Positions 1 through 7,882 of a stretch of 42,137 nt of DNA are shown one piece after another (positions within the stretch are counted from its first letter, which is position 1; every line of letters starts with the position of its first letter). The notes under the pieces were generated by a model. That model saw only the letters and a program-made list of their open reading frames with translations. It was not told where the DNA came from and searched no databases. The DNA comes from a virus. The position numbers were made by a program, and so were the translations under genes. The stretch spans positions 1-42,137 of the IMG/VR virus record IMGVR_UViG_3300030616_000048. The stretch is one strand, 5' to 3'.

Positions 1-127
1 TCGAACCCTTGAACTTCCGAGCTTTCGCCGTGACTATGGTGTTGTGAGATATCCACAACCTTACATACTAGTATATATAATACATTCATACGGTAGCTAA
101 CCGTAATAATTGAACCATACTTTATTT
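1..127. repeat. 127-bp exact terminal repeat (circle joint)
   Basis: Bases 1-127 are identical to 40781-40907; the first mismatch is T at 128 against A at 40908. An exact 127-base overlap equals the largest k-mer commonly used by de Bruijn assemblers, so this is probably the node at which the circular genome closes and a second path branches off. The repeat holds part of a tRNA-like element on the minus strand, including most of a T-arm (AAGGG-TTCGACT-CCCTT, whose last bases lie outside this copy). Confidence 0.9.
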
Positions 128-130
128 TAG

Positions 131-248
131 CACCCTTGGAAGGAATTGAACCCCCACACGGAAATTACTAAATATTAGTTTATAATATCGTACGCATACT
201 AAAACCTCTAATATTCTAATTTAACCTTAAATGCAACCAGCTAGGGTA
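131..248 (-). ncRNA. tRNA-like structured element downstream of MuF copy A
   Basis: On the minus strand this 118-nt stretch begins ACCCTAG and ends CAAGGGT, which pair at 6 of 7 positions like an acceptor stem. A T-arm-like hairpin (GGGGG-TTCAATT-CCTTC) lies immediately before the 3' half. The centre holds an 8-bp perfect stem AATATTAG/CTAATATT enclosing 29 nt, far more than an anticodon loop, and a tiny TTTAA-GG-TTAAA hairpin where a D-arm would be. It is not a normal tRNA; it could be a degenerate or insertion-bearing tRNA gene, or another structured RNA. It replaces the Acb2-like gene and the extra RNA found at the same position in branch B. Confidence 0.4.
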
Positions 249-250
249 TA

Positions 251-1078
251 TTATTTATTTCTCCATTCCTCATATGTCTTATAATTTATATATTTTCCTG
301 TTGTCTGCTCATATCTTGTATCTGTACCTTGTATTTCTTCAAACACTTGTATTGTAGTACATCTACACCTGATATCTTCTTTAGCTATACCAAATCCACC
401 AGGATATTTTGTTTTTCCTCCAGAACTATAAAAATATCCTTCATTATCTGCATACTTCCCGTCAAGTTTCTGGTGTGTATCTCTGGTTCTCATATCCAAT
501 GTTGAAACCCATCTAACACGAAAATTTATTCCTGCTATTCTTGCTCCTTGATATCCTTTGTTTGTTGCCTCTTCTTGTATACGATGTGCTTCGGTTCTTG
601 CTATTAATAAACTTCTATCCTTGTCAACATTAAGCCTATTTCTAAGCTTCTTTGCAATCTTATCAATTGATTCTCCTTTTTTAACACTCTGCTTAACTAT
701 TCTTTTAGCTTCAATTAAGATATTATTTCTATTTCTTGTTAATCTTTGTATAAGTGTTTTCCCTGCTACTTTTCTATTGATAATTTTATTGACAATTTCG
801 TCTACTTTATTAATCAAACTTTTACTTATGTTTATTTTACCTTTTTTTTCGGAATTATACAATGTTCTTAAGTATTTTTGATTTGCTATTTGTTTGAATC
901 TTTTGAATAAAGATGGAGTCATTTTGTCATAAGACTTATTAATCTCATTCTCTATCTTTCTAACAAGCTTATACATGCCTTTTAATTTTGTATCTTTAGA
1001 TTTATCAAATATTAATAAATGCTTTTTAATCTTACTTATCAATAAAGCATATAATTTTCTAATTTCATTTTGAGTCAT
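251..1078 (-). CDS. MuF-type minor head protein, copy A
   Basis: This 275-residue protein has the C-terminal signature of the phage Mu gpF / SPP1 gp7 family: ARTEAHRIQEEA, then RWVSTLDMRTRDTHQKLDGK, then the DIRCRC motif. Residues 1-150 are lysine-rich and helical. MuF proteins are minor capsid components associated with the portal and enter the head in low copy; in some phages they are ejected with DNA or carry toxin domains, but none is fused here. It lies downstream of the portal in the late leftward block. A second copy at 41298-42125 differs at 12 residues, including Y36D and a GGKT/GENT change near the C-terminus. Confidence 0.88.
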   Translation of the reverse strand: MTQNEIRKLYALLISKIKKHLLIFDKSKDTKLKGMYKLVRKIENEINKSYDKMTPSLFKRFKQIANQKYLRTLYNSEKKGKINISKSLINKVDEIVNKIINRKVAGKTLIQRLTRNRNNILIEAKRIVKQSVKKGESIDKIAKKLRNRLNVDKDRSLLIARTEAHRIQEEATNKGYQGARIAGINFRVRWVSTLDMRTRDTHQKLDGKYADNEGYFYSSGGKTKYPGGFGIAKEDIRCRCTTIQVFEEIQGTDTRYEQTTGKYINYKTYEEWRNK

Positions 1079-1101
1079 TTTATCAACTCTAATCCTCTAT
1101 T

Positions 1102-1284
1102 TTAAATTATATCAGAAACATGGATGTTATATGATATTGAACCATCGTTTAAGTTCATAATATCTACCGTTTGCGAATCTTCGTTTACTTTGATTATTCT
1201 ATAAATAGTATCCATATAACAATATCTTACAACCATACCTACAATATATTTAATTATTGCTCCATTTAAATTTTTTTCAATCAT
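1102..1284 (-). CDS. Small protein of unknown function
   Basis: A 60-residue product beginning MIEKNLNGAI, with GGAG eight bases before the ATG. It is beta-rich with alternating charged and hydrophobic residues in the second half (IIKVNEDSQTVDIMNL), compatible with a small SH3-like barrel, but I do not recognise a family. Its ATG overlaps the stop of the upstream membrane-peptide gene as TAATG, so the two are probably translationally coupled within the portal-MuF stretch of the late operon. Confidence 0.6.
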   Translation of the reverse strand: MIEKNLNGAIIKYIVGMVVRYCYMDTIYRIIKVNEDSQTVDIMNLNDGSISYNIHVSDII

Positions 1285-1409
1285 TAATCTTTCTCCATCA
1301 ACTTATAAATTCTCTTCTCTAAATCATCCAGCTTTTTAGTATCTTTGATAACTATTAGAGAAATTATAATACTTGCTATACAGCATATAGTCATAATTAC
1401 ATCAATCAT
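1284..1409 (-). CDS. Single-pass membrane peptide, 41 aa
   Basis: The translation starts MIDVIMTICCIASIIISLIV and ends with a charged helix (KDTKKLDDLEKRIYKLMEKD). Residues 3-20 form a hydrophobic transmembrane segment followed by a cytoplasmic amphipathic tail. The ATG overlaps the stop of the 139-aa gene as ATGA, and its own stop overlaps the next ATG, so it fills an otherwise empty slot in a tightly packed operon. Phage spanins and small holin-like proteins have this shape, but nothing specific identifies it. Confidence 0.55.
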   Translation of the reverse strand: MIDVIMTICCIASIIISLIVIKDTKKLDDLEKRIYKLMEKD

Positions 1410-1825
1410 AAATTATGTTCCCTCACAAAACTTTTACAATCAATAAGCTTTTCTAAATCTCCATAATTAGTCATGCTACCTTGTGATGTAAATCCATTAT
1501 CAATATATTTCTTTGCGCATTCTTCATTACATAATGGATGATTATTTTCAAATTTACTTCTACTCATAAACTTATCTTTACAAATAAAGCAAGTATATTC
1601 CTGCTGTTCTTCTTCAAAATTATCAATTGTTTCAGCTTCATTTGTTTTATTTAATTTATATATTACAAATCTTAATATCCAAATATATATACATGTCACC
1701 ATTGCTAGAATAATACCAGTATGCCAAGAAACGAAAACAATAATTAATGTATCAATAATACAAAATGACATTAATATAATTGCTAATATTGCATTAATTT
1801 TTAACTCCTTAATAAAATCACTCAT
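1406..1825 (-). CDS. Two-pass membrane protein with a zinc-finger-like tail
   Basis: A 139-residue protein with two adjacent hydrophobic segments (about residues 10-31 and 35-56), then an acidic linker and a cysteine cluster at about residues 78-103: CFICKDKF, then CNEEC. The C-terminal part resembles a treble-clef or TRASH/MYM-type zinc-binding module. It is located between the portal and MuF. It overlaps the preceding gene as ATGA. A membrane-anchored zinc protein in a head operon is unusual and the role is unknown; superinfection exclusion would be one guess. Confidence 0.6.
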   Translation of the reverse strand: MSDFIKELKINAILAIILMSFCIIDTLIIVFVSWHTGIILAMVTCIYIWILRFVIYKLNKTNEAETIDNFEEEQQEYTCFICKDKFMSRSKFENNHPLCNEECAKKYIDNGFTSQGSMTNYGDLEKLIDCKSFVREHNL

Positions 1826-2166
1826 TCTTCATCACCTTCTAAAAATTCTAATTCTGAAGTTTTAGTAATTTTACTTGCTAAATCTTTAATTTTATTCAAT
1901 TTATTTTTATCTATTTTTTCTAAAATAAGTTCATCTTCAGTTATATATCTTTTTTCTTCATCTTTTCTATCATCATCAATTTTATTTAACCTGTCAAAAA
2001 CATCATTGAATGATAATGAATCATTAGTTACTACATTGACTAATATATTACTAAAGTCTTTATCATATTTATTTAATGTAGCTGCTATCATTCCTAAATT
2101 AAAACATAATGTTTCATACAAAATTCTATATTCTTCATTACTCATCTTCATCACCATCGTTTTCAT
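1822..2166 (-). CDS. Unknown protein downstream of the portal
   Basis: The longest frame is 114 residues, helical and charged, ending in an acidic tail (SELEFLEGDEE). The better start is probably the internal ATG at 2145 (MSNEEYRILYETL), which lies just past the portal stop with a GGTGATGAAG stretch upstream; the longer frame would overlap the portal gene by 29 bases. No family recognised. Its position suggests a small head-associated or accessory protein. Confidence 0.6.
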   Translation of the reverse strand: MKTMVMKMSNEEYRILYETLCFNLGMIAATLNKYDKDFSNILVNVVTNDSLSFNDVFDRLNKIDDDRKDEEKRYITEDELILEKIDKNKLNKIKDLASKITKTSELEFLEGDEE

Positions 2167-3562
2167 TTTCTGTATTCATACCAAATCTTTCATCATATTG
2201 AGCCTGTTCTTTTTCTATCTGTTTTTCTTCTTTATCAACATCGTTAACCTGAGTATGATTTGCCAATAATGTTTTATTGCTAATTCTTCCACCTTGGTTC
2301 ACAAAATTTTCTATCATTTCAGTTTCATTGAATATCATCTTTTTATCAAACACATAATCAAGATTATTTACATCAATTTGAGCCTGACCTTTTATTTTTC
2401 TATATATATTTACAAACTTAAACCATCTTTTCAAAAATGCTTTAATCTGCTTTATAAATTTATTAGCTTTTAGATCCAAGTCTGCATATCTACTTTTTAT
2501 AACTATATTAGTAATATTCCCATCTCCAACTTGTTTTGTATCAACTCCGAACCCATGTTCATATATATCTTTTCTTATTATTTCAAGGAATGTTTTTCTA
2601 GCTTCGACAGGTATTTCAAGTGTAAGATAATGTGCTCCTCCACCTTCAGCTTCTTCATTATCTATTTCTATAATTTTATGTTTTTTAAGCTTTTCTCTAA
2701 AGTCATCTAAATCCTGTGCTCCTCTGTTTATAATAACAAGAATTGCTGTTTGATGAAATTCTAAATCATTTGCAAAATCACTCTTTACTATATCGTATAA
2801 ATCTATATCTCCTTTAACATTTTGCAAATCATATACAGCTTTTTTTGTGTTGAATAGAGGTATAAAAGGAACTTGACCCCATCCAAAATTCTTTATTTCT
2901 GTAACATTACCCATTGTGACATAATGATTAGAATTGTAATAAATTTCATTATTTACACTATTGTCATATATGTAATTATGGTCAGCATCTTCGATATAAT
3001 AAGTAACTTTTTCTTTGTCATATAATTCTACTTTATTTCTAGTAAAAGTTTTCCCGTTTTCAACCATGTCAACCTTGTAAAATCTTATCATTGTCTGTAA
3101 TGTATCCTCAAACTCAGTATCCCAAATAGGTATACATTCTAAAGAGTTTATTACTTTATAATCAAGTTCTCTTTCTGCATTAATATAAGGATACAGCCAT
3201 TCTACCCCTTTGATACTTGCCTCCGTTGCCATATCTATAGTAAAATCATTTATATCAATCAAATCATCATCTTCTGGAAGATTTTCAACAACAATATCAT
3301 TTCCGCAACAATAATTAACTTTTTGGTCAACAAGCTTTTTATAAAAGCCTGATGCAATTTTATGATTAATTATTAAGTCTTTTTCTTTTCGTTCCTTTAT
3401 TGCTGTGTTCTCAGAATCATAATAATTAATTCCATCAAATTTTTTTTGTCTTTCCTCAGATTTCATATAAAATTCTATCAAGCTTTTAATAATAGACTCT
3501 GTAGTAATTTCACTATCTGCTTTAAGTTTTTGGTATAACAAAGTTGCATTTGTAATACTCAT
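2138..3562 (-). CDS. Portal protein, SPP1 gp6 family
   Basis: A 474-residue protein of the length and composition of SPP1 gp6-like portals. It starts with a helical segment (TESIIKSLIEFYMKSEER) and contains the clip/stem region with a conserved asparagine-rich patch and the helix TNIVIKSRYADLDLKANKFI that typifies this family. The C-terminal tail is strongly acidic. Portals form the dodecameric DNA-entry ring at one capsid vertex and dock the terminase. It lies four bases downstream of a small gene and next to the large terminase, the usual packaging-gene order. Confidence 0.88.
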   Translation of the reverse strand: MSITNATLLYQKLKADSEITTESIIKSLIEFYMKSEERQKKFDGINYYDSENTAIKERKEKDLIINHKIASGFYKKLVDQKVNYCCGNDIVVENLPEDDDLIDINDFTIDMATEASIKGVEWLYPYINAERELDYKVINSLECIPIWDTEFEDTLQTMIRFYKVDMVENGKTFTRNKVELYDKEKVTYYIEDADHNYIYDNSVNNEIYYNSNHYVTMGNVTEIKNFGWGQVPFIPLFNTKKAVYDLQNVKGDIDLYDIVKSDFANDLEFHQTAILVIINRGAQDLDDFREKLKKHKIIEIDNEEAEGGGAHYLTLEIPVEARKTFLEIIRKDIYEHGFGVDTKQVGDGNITNIVIKSRYADLDLKANKFIKQIKAFLKRWFKFVNIYRKIKGQAQIDVNNLDYVFDKKMIFNETEMIENFVNQGGRISNKTLLANHTQVNDVDKEEKQIEKEQAQYDERFGMNTENENDGDEDE

Positions 3563-3566
3563 AATA

Positions 3567-3962
3567 TCAGCCCTCTTGTTTTATTTCCTTCCTTTTTTCC
3601 ATTTTTTCAATATGTCCATTCCAAGCATTAATCATCTCTTCATGAGTCAATGTATTTGACATCAATGTAAATCTCGCCTGGATTGAGTCAATTAATTCCT
3701 CTGCAAATTCTTTTTTTGCTTGTACCAACATTTTATCATTTGCACCTTGTTCACGTAAACAATAATAATTAGCCTGAACAAAATCAAACTCCTCATCTTC
3801 TTCTCTAATTTTTAGTATCTGAGATTCAAAATCTTTATATTTACATTTTTTAAATAAACTAACAAAAAACCAATCATTCAAAACCATGCCATCTCTTAAA
3901 TTTAATATTGGTTCATCATTTGATGGTGTCGCAATTATATTACCTATATCCTTATTTCCCAT
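3567..3962 (-). CDS. Unknown protein between large terminase and portal
   Basis: A 131-residue, mostly helical protein rich in glutamate and lysine, starting MGNKDIGNIIATPSND. It fills the gap between terminase and portal with only a few bases on each side, so it is part of the packaging/head operon. I do not recognise a family; proteins at this locus in other Firmicute phages are usually uncharacterised. Confidence 0.7.
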   Translation of the reverse strand: MGNKDIGNIIATPSNDEPILNLRDGMVLNDWFFVSLFKKCKYKDFESQILKIREEDEEFDFVQANYYCLREQGANDKMLVQAKKEFAEELIDSIQARFTLMSNTLTHEEMINAWNGHIEKMEKRKEIKQEG

Positions 3963-3971
3963 AATCTTCTC

Positions 3972-5393
3972 CTAACCAAAAAACGGCTTTTTACTTTTCA
4001 TTGTTTTTTCACACAATCCAGTTACGCAATCAGCTCCATCATCTTTCTGATTTTTACCGCCTCGTATATATTTTTTTATATGCTTTGCATAATCTGGATA
4101 TCTATATTCCCAGTCCTCAGGATAATATACATATTCCTGGACATAATTAGAATTTGTTATAATTCTAGCTTCCTTGTTTTCTGATTGATGAAACCAGTAT
4201 ACGACAGGATTACTTGTTTTATAATCATTCAACAATATTCTTCTTATTGCTCTGGCGTAACCACGACCCCCGTTATTGCTTTCTATCCACGCCGTTGTCG
4301 TATTATAATCATCTAATAAAGCCGCACATATACCTTCTGTTTTTTCCATACTCTCCTGACTATAGTATATGTGTAATATATATAATCTAAAATCTTTTAA
4401 TCCTGCAATAATCATACAATGATAGTCATTTCCTTCGTCTGCTGTATCTGTGTAACTTACAATTCTTTCAAAGTGTATGCCTTTAACTGTTTTATAAGTT
4501 TTGAATATTTTAAATAATGATTTTGTTGTTGATACAATCTGCTGATGATAGTTAGCGTAAAATATGTCTGGCATCATTATGCTTTTTAATTCTAAATAAT
4601 CCTTTTTTGAAAGAAGCTCAGAACACAACATTTCGTCTTTTTCTTCGTCATATGCCTCAAATTTTAAAACATACCATTTTCCTTTTTGTTTTTCAAGGAC
4701 CCGTCCACATAAATCGGTTTCACTCCACCTAGTATGATTAATTATGTCAATGTGTTCTCCTGATTGCCTGCTTAGAAATGTACCTCTGTAGTATTCCCAT
4801 ATTTTTTCAAGTTTATTTTCGTTCACAGCTTCTTCTAAATTTTTTATCGGATCATCTATTATTCTAATGTTACCCGATTTACTTGTTATACTTCCACCTA
4901 TACCAGTTCCAAGATAATTAAAATGCTCTCCTTCTAATGCCCACTTAAAAGCTGAAGATGTCCCTTTTTTAAGTTTAATCCCTTCAAATATTTCAGAATA
5001 ACTTATTTTTTCAATATCGTCTGATTCTTCAATTATTCCATCTCTTGTATATTTTGAAAAGTCAGAAGCTGTATTATCATTGTATGATACAGTAACTATC
5101 CTGTTTTTCTTTGACTTACCAAGACACCACATACAGAAATTAGTTAGTGTTCGTGTTTTTCCTGTCTGTGGTGGCATATTGATAATTAATTTATTTGTAA
5201 CCTCATCATTTACTTTTAATTTTCCTTCATAAAGCATCTGAAGAGTATCGCATAGTTTTTTTAGATATTTTCTATCTTCTTTGTAAAATTCAGGAGATGT
5301 AATCTTACAAAATTTCCAAAAGTTTTTTCTTGCTGCTGATATTGCTGTATTCCTAAGTTTTGCATAATTAATTAAAACTCTACTTTTAATCAT
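3972..5393 (-). CDS. terL: Terminase large subunit
   Basis: This 473-residue packaging motor has the full ATPase-nuclease layout. The Walker A-like loop PPQTGKT is at residues 74-80 and the Walker B IRIIDDP at about 176-182. The RNase H-like nuclease domain supplies D316 (SYTDTADEG), E371 (WIESNNGG) and the acidic DDGAD at 451-455 as metal ligands. It drives DNA into the prohead through the portal and cuts concatemers. It overlaps the small subunit gene by eight bases. Confidence 0.95.
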   Translation of the reverse strand: MIKSRVLINYAKLRNTAISAARKNFWKFCKITSPEFYKEDRKYLKKLCDTLQMLYEGKLKVNDEVTNKLIINMPPQTGKTRTLTNFCMWCLGKSKKNRIVTVSYNDNTASDFSKYTRDGIIEESDDIEKISYSEIFEGIKLKKGTSSAFKWALEGEHFNYLGTGIGGSITSKSGNIRIIDDPIKNLEEAVNENKLEKIWEYYRGTFLSRQSGEHIDIINHTRWSETDLCGRVLEKQKGKWYVLKFEAYDEEKDEMLCSELLSKKDYLELKSIMMPDIFYANYHQQIVSTTKSLFKIFKTYKTVKGIHFERIVSYTDTADEGNDYHCMIIAGLKDFRLYILHIYYSQESMEKTEGICAALLDDYNTTTAWIESNNGGRGYARAIRRILLNDYKTSNPVVYWFHQSENKEARIITNSNYVQEYVYYPEDWEYRYPDYAKHIKKYIRGGKNQKDDGADCVTGLCEKTMKSKKPFFG

Positions 5394-5994
5394 CTTTTAA
5401 CTTCCTATACATTTCAGTCGCTTTTTTTATTTCTTCTAAAGTAAATGGAAATTTCTCGCCTTCTTCTCCCGACAAATCTTTAAAATGTTTTTCTAAATAA
5501 TCAAACGCCTGTTTCTTATCAGCTAATTTTATTTTAAAACCATCTTTACCACTGCTAACTTCCTGGACCAATGACGTGTCAACTTTAGAGCTACTTTTAA
5601 CTTTAACGAAATTTTTTATATAAGTTCTGTCTTCTCCATTTTCATCTTTTAAAACATTTCCAAACATGTCCCTATGTTTTTCTATTTTATAATCCCATTC
5701 TATGTAATCACCAATATCAGAAAATGCAATCTTTAAATATTTTATAAATAAATCCTTAGTATCAACAAATGTATCTTTATTTAACTTTTTTTTCAAGCGT
5801 TTAATTTCTTTTTTTATGCAAGTATTTGCAAGCAATTTCGGACCGTTGTTTTTTGCTGTATTATATGTGACATCATAAGCATTTAAATATGCTTGAGTAG
5901 CATTGTATTTATTTATATATTGATTACAAAATTCTTGTTGATTTGCTGTTAACCCATAAGGATTATCTTTGTCTATTACTTTTTTTCTTGCCAT
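5386..5994 (-). CDS. terS: Terminase small subunit
   Basis: A 202-residue protein whose N-terminus (LTANQQEFCNQYI, then ATQAYLNAYDV) matches the helix-turn-helix DNA-binding domain of the Terminase_2 family. The central region (FIKYLKIAFSDIGDYIEW) is the oligomerisation core and the C-terminus contacts the large subunit. It recognises the packaging site on phage DNA. Placed directly before the large subunit and after the endolysin gene. Confidence 0.9.
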   Translation of the reverse strand: MARKKVIDKDNPYGLTANQQEFCNQYINKYNATQAYLNAYDVTYNTAKNNGPKLLANTCIKKEIKRLKKKLNKDTFVDTKDLFIKYLKIAFSDIGDYIEWDYKIEKHRDMFGNVLKDENGEDRTYIKNFVKVKSSSKVDTSLVQEVSSGKDGFKIKLADKKQAFDYLEKHFKDLSGEEGEKFPFTLEEIKKATEMYRKLKDD

Positions 5995-6012
5995 ATAACC
6001 ACCTTCCAGTGA

Positions 6013-6180
6013 TTATTTATTAGATATGTTAATATTTTCATGTAAAATATCAAATTTATTTTCATCACTACAATTAAAACAATCTTTGTAATTACATCTT
6101 TTTTTGCATAAATTTACTATACACCCTAAATATATTCCATCTTGAAATAACATTTTTTTAATCCATTTTATAATATTCAT
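6013..6180 (-). CDS. Cysteine-rich small protein
   Basis: Starting at the ATG placed seven bases after a GGTGA site gives 55 residues (MNIIKWIKKML), preferred over the longer frame that reads back into the endolysin gene. A cluster of five cysteines (CIVNLCKKRCNYKDCFNC) could bind zinc. The ATG lies one base after the amidase stop, so it is co-translated with lysis and packaging genes. Function unknown. Confidence 0.5.
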   Translation of the reverse strand: MNIIKWIKKMLFQDGIYLGCIVNLCKKRCNYKDCFNCSDENKFDILHENINISNK

Positions 6181-6181
6181 T

Positions 6182-6898
6182 TTATTCACCACAAACATAA
6201 TATAATCTTTCAACTAATCCCTTTAAATTTACCTCTTCATGCTTATCAATAAACTTAAGCCAAACCTTATAATAATCCGAAACCTCTTTTAAAATTTCAT
6301 CATATTTTTTTCTATCACTCTCAGGTTTCCAGTTGATACCAATATATTTCAATGCACCCTTAGCTATTTCAATACCGCATTCTAGTTGAAATTTAGCATC
6401 CTGCATCAATTCTGATTCTCTTTTATTTGTCATAAATCCACATTCAACTAATGCAGCTGGACAGTGTGTATTTCTTAATACATAAAAGTCGGCGTATTTT
6501 GTTCCTCTGTCTAATTGTTTAGTACCCTGGATAAGATAATCGTGCAAATATCTAGATAATAATTTTCCACCTTCTGATGGAGCATTTGGATGAGAAAAAG
6601 TTTCTATACCTTCCACTTCGTTATATTCTTCACCGTTGCCATAAGCATTAAAATGTATAGAACAAAACCCTTTAGGCTTTACATTATTAATACCTCTGTT
6701 AACCCTGCTGCATCTTACAGATAATGGTGTATCATCACTTTCTGGTGATGCATCAAGCATAGTTACACCATGCCTTTTCATTTCTCTAATTGTATGTATT
6801 TTTGCAGCATTATTAAAAAAGTTTTCTTTATATCCATCTGGTGTTCTTTTTCCCTGAGTTTTTTCGCCATGTCCATCGCCTACGGCAAATACTATCAT
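6182..6898 (-). CDS. Endolysin, N-acetylmuramoyl-L-alanine amidase (Amidase_3)
   Basis: A 238-residue zinc amidase that cleaves the bond between muramic acid and the peptide stem in peptidoglycan. Zinc ligands are visible as H10 (GDGHG), E25 (YKEN) and H82 (SIHFNA), with the catalytic E152 in VECGFMTN. Residues 190-238 form a short helical tail with no recognised wall-binding repeat. There is no signal peptide, so release depends on the holin encoded far away at 26.4 kb. It is the first substantial gene of the late block, separate from its holin, which is less common than a holin-endolysin pair. Confidence 0.92.
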   Translation of the reverse strand: MIVFAVGDGHGEKTQGKRTPDGYKENFFNNAAKIHTIREMKRHGVTMLDASPESDDTPLSVRCSRVNRGINNVKPKGFCSIHFNAYGNGEEYNEVEGIETFSHPNAPSEGGKLLSRYLHDYLIQGTKQLDRGTKYADFYVLRNTHCPAALVECGFMTNKRESELMQDAKFQLECGIEIAKGALKYIGINWKPESDRKKYDEILKEVSDYYKVWLKFIDKHEEVNLKGLVERLYYVCGE

Positions 6899-6902
6899 AA
6901 AA

Positions 6903-7106
6903 TCACCTTTTCTTTATTTCTTTAATGCTTGATATTTCAGAAGTATCAAAACAAATATTATCGTTATTTTCTGTTTTGCAAGACACCCATTCTTTGTCAT
7001 TATTAGCTTTTGGATAATACTTTTTTATAGTCTCAAATGGTTCAGTTATTCCATCAATTCTTACAGTTTCAGTTATTCCGTTTTTAAAACTTATTTCTAC
7101 TAACAT
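6903..7106 (-). CDS. Small unknown protein before the endolysin
   Basis: The start is the ATG six bases after GGAG (MLVEISFKNG), giving 67 residues; a longer TTG-initiated frame would swallow that RBS. The protein is beta-rich with TETVRIDGITEPF and ends in a basic tail. It is the promoter-proximal gene of the apparent late transcription unit. No family recognised. Confidence 0.6.
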   Translation of the reverse strand: MLVEISFKNGITETVRIDGITEPFETIKKYYPKANNDKEWVSCKTENNDNICFDTSEISSIKEIKKR

Positions 7107-7126
7107 TTCTATCTCCAATTATGTAT

Positions 7127-7157
7127 ATATTACTTCCCCCATAATATATTATGTCAT
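7127..7157 (-). promoter_or_regulatory. Possible late promoter overlapping a perfect palindrome
   Basis: A -35-like ATGACA and a -10-like TAATAT are 19 bases apart on the minus strand. Between them lies a perfect 14-bp palindrome, CATAATATATTATG (7140-7153), that could be an operator. The site is just upstream of the first gene of the lysis/packaging block. Spacing is long, so the call is tentative. Confidence 0.35.
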
Positions 7158-7186
7158 CACCAAAATATTACAGAGGAAGCTTAAAT

Positions 7187-7438
7187 TTAATTCTTTTTAA
7201 TGCTTCTTTTCAAGCTTAAGTTATATTTAGCCTGCTGTTCTAGGCTATTTTTAATTCTAGTCTGTAATTCTATAGCAGCCAAACTATTATATATTCCTAG
7301 CAACTCATAAGATGCTATCTGGTATTTATTAATCATTTTTTCAACAAAGATATTAAAATCTTTAGATATATCTAGCATCCTCTTATTATGCTTATTTTCT
7401 TCTTTTTCAAATTCTGCTTTTAATCCAAAATCAATCAT
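7187..7438 (-). CDS. Small coiled-coil protein of unknown function
   Basis: An 83-residue helical protein beginning MIDFGLKAEFEKEENKHNKR, with long amphipathic stretches that should form a coiled coil, and a basic C-terminus (LKRSIKKN). It directly follows a small HTH gene with no gap, so the two may act together. No recognised family. Confidence 0.6.
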   Translation of the reverse strand: MIDFGLKAEFEKEENKHNKRMLDISKDFNIFVEKMINKYQIASYELLGIYNSLAAIELQTRIKNSLEQQAKYNLSLKRSIKKN

Positions 7439-7648
7439 TTATTTCTCCAGTTCTATATCAAGTATTCTTTCTATTTTCTCAACGTAAATTTTTTTCAACC
7501 TATCATTTTTGAGTGCATCATAAAAATTTTGCCTTGTCATGTAAAGTTTATCACTTATTTCATATAATCTTATACCTTTTTCTTTGCATGTATCTTTAAT
7601 AAGCTTGTAATTTTTATTCATTTTTTCATCTATGCCTAATATTTTCAT
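7439..7648 (-). CDS. Small HTH DNA-binding protein (XRE-like)
   Basis: A 69-residue protein that is essentially one Cro/CI-type helix-turn-helix: IKDTCKEKGIRLYEISDKL, then MTRQNFYDALKN as the recognition region, then KIERILDIEL. The start may be the second methionine (MNKNYKLIKD), which is where such domains usually begin. It is driven by the near-consensus promoter at 7854-7882 and precedes the late block, so it is a candidate early-to-late switch regulator. Confidence 0.65.
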   Translation of the reverse strand: MKILGIDEKMNKNYKLIKDTCKEKGIRLYEISDKLYMTRQNFYDALKNDRLKKIYVEKIERILDIELEK

Positions 7649-7653
7649 TTTTC

Positions 7654-7676
7654 TACCTGCTTAATTAGAAAAGGCG
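7654..7676. other. Hairpin in the leader of the HTH gene
   Basis: An inverted repeat of seven bases (GAAAAGG / CCTTTTC) with a 10-base loop lies just upstream of the 69-aa HTH gene. There is no uridine run on the minus-strand transcript, so it is more likely a translational or stability element than a terminator. Confidence 0.4.
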
Positions 7677-7853
7677 GCATGGAACCTTTTCTTATCTGGA
7701 TGTAAATAAACACTAAATCTATATTAACAAAATAACCGCAAAAACGCTATATTCTATAAATTATAAAGGAACGTCTGATAATGCTTTATTATTATTATTT
7801 TTTTAGGACCAACTAAATAATTCGTTTCTTGAAATATCCATGCCTTTTGTAAA

Positions 7854-7882
7854 ATTATATGTCAAATTTTCATAAATGTCAA
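7854..7882 (-). promoter_or_regulatory. Near-consensus sigma-A promoter for the HTH gene
   Basis: TTGACA and TATAAT are separated by exactly 17 bases on the minus strand. A second TTTGACAT sits directly before the -10 element, making an 18-base direct repeat within the promoter. It starts inside the 3' end of the Rha-family gene. The transcript would have a leader of about 200 nt before the 69-aa HTH gene at 7648; I see no convincing gene in that leader apart from a 12-codon frame (MDISRNELFSWS). Confidence 0.75.
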
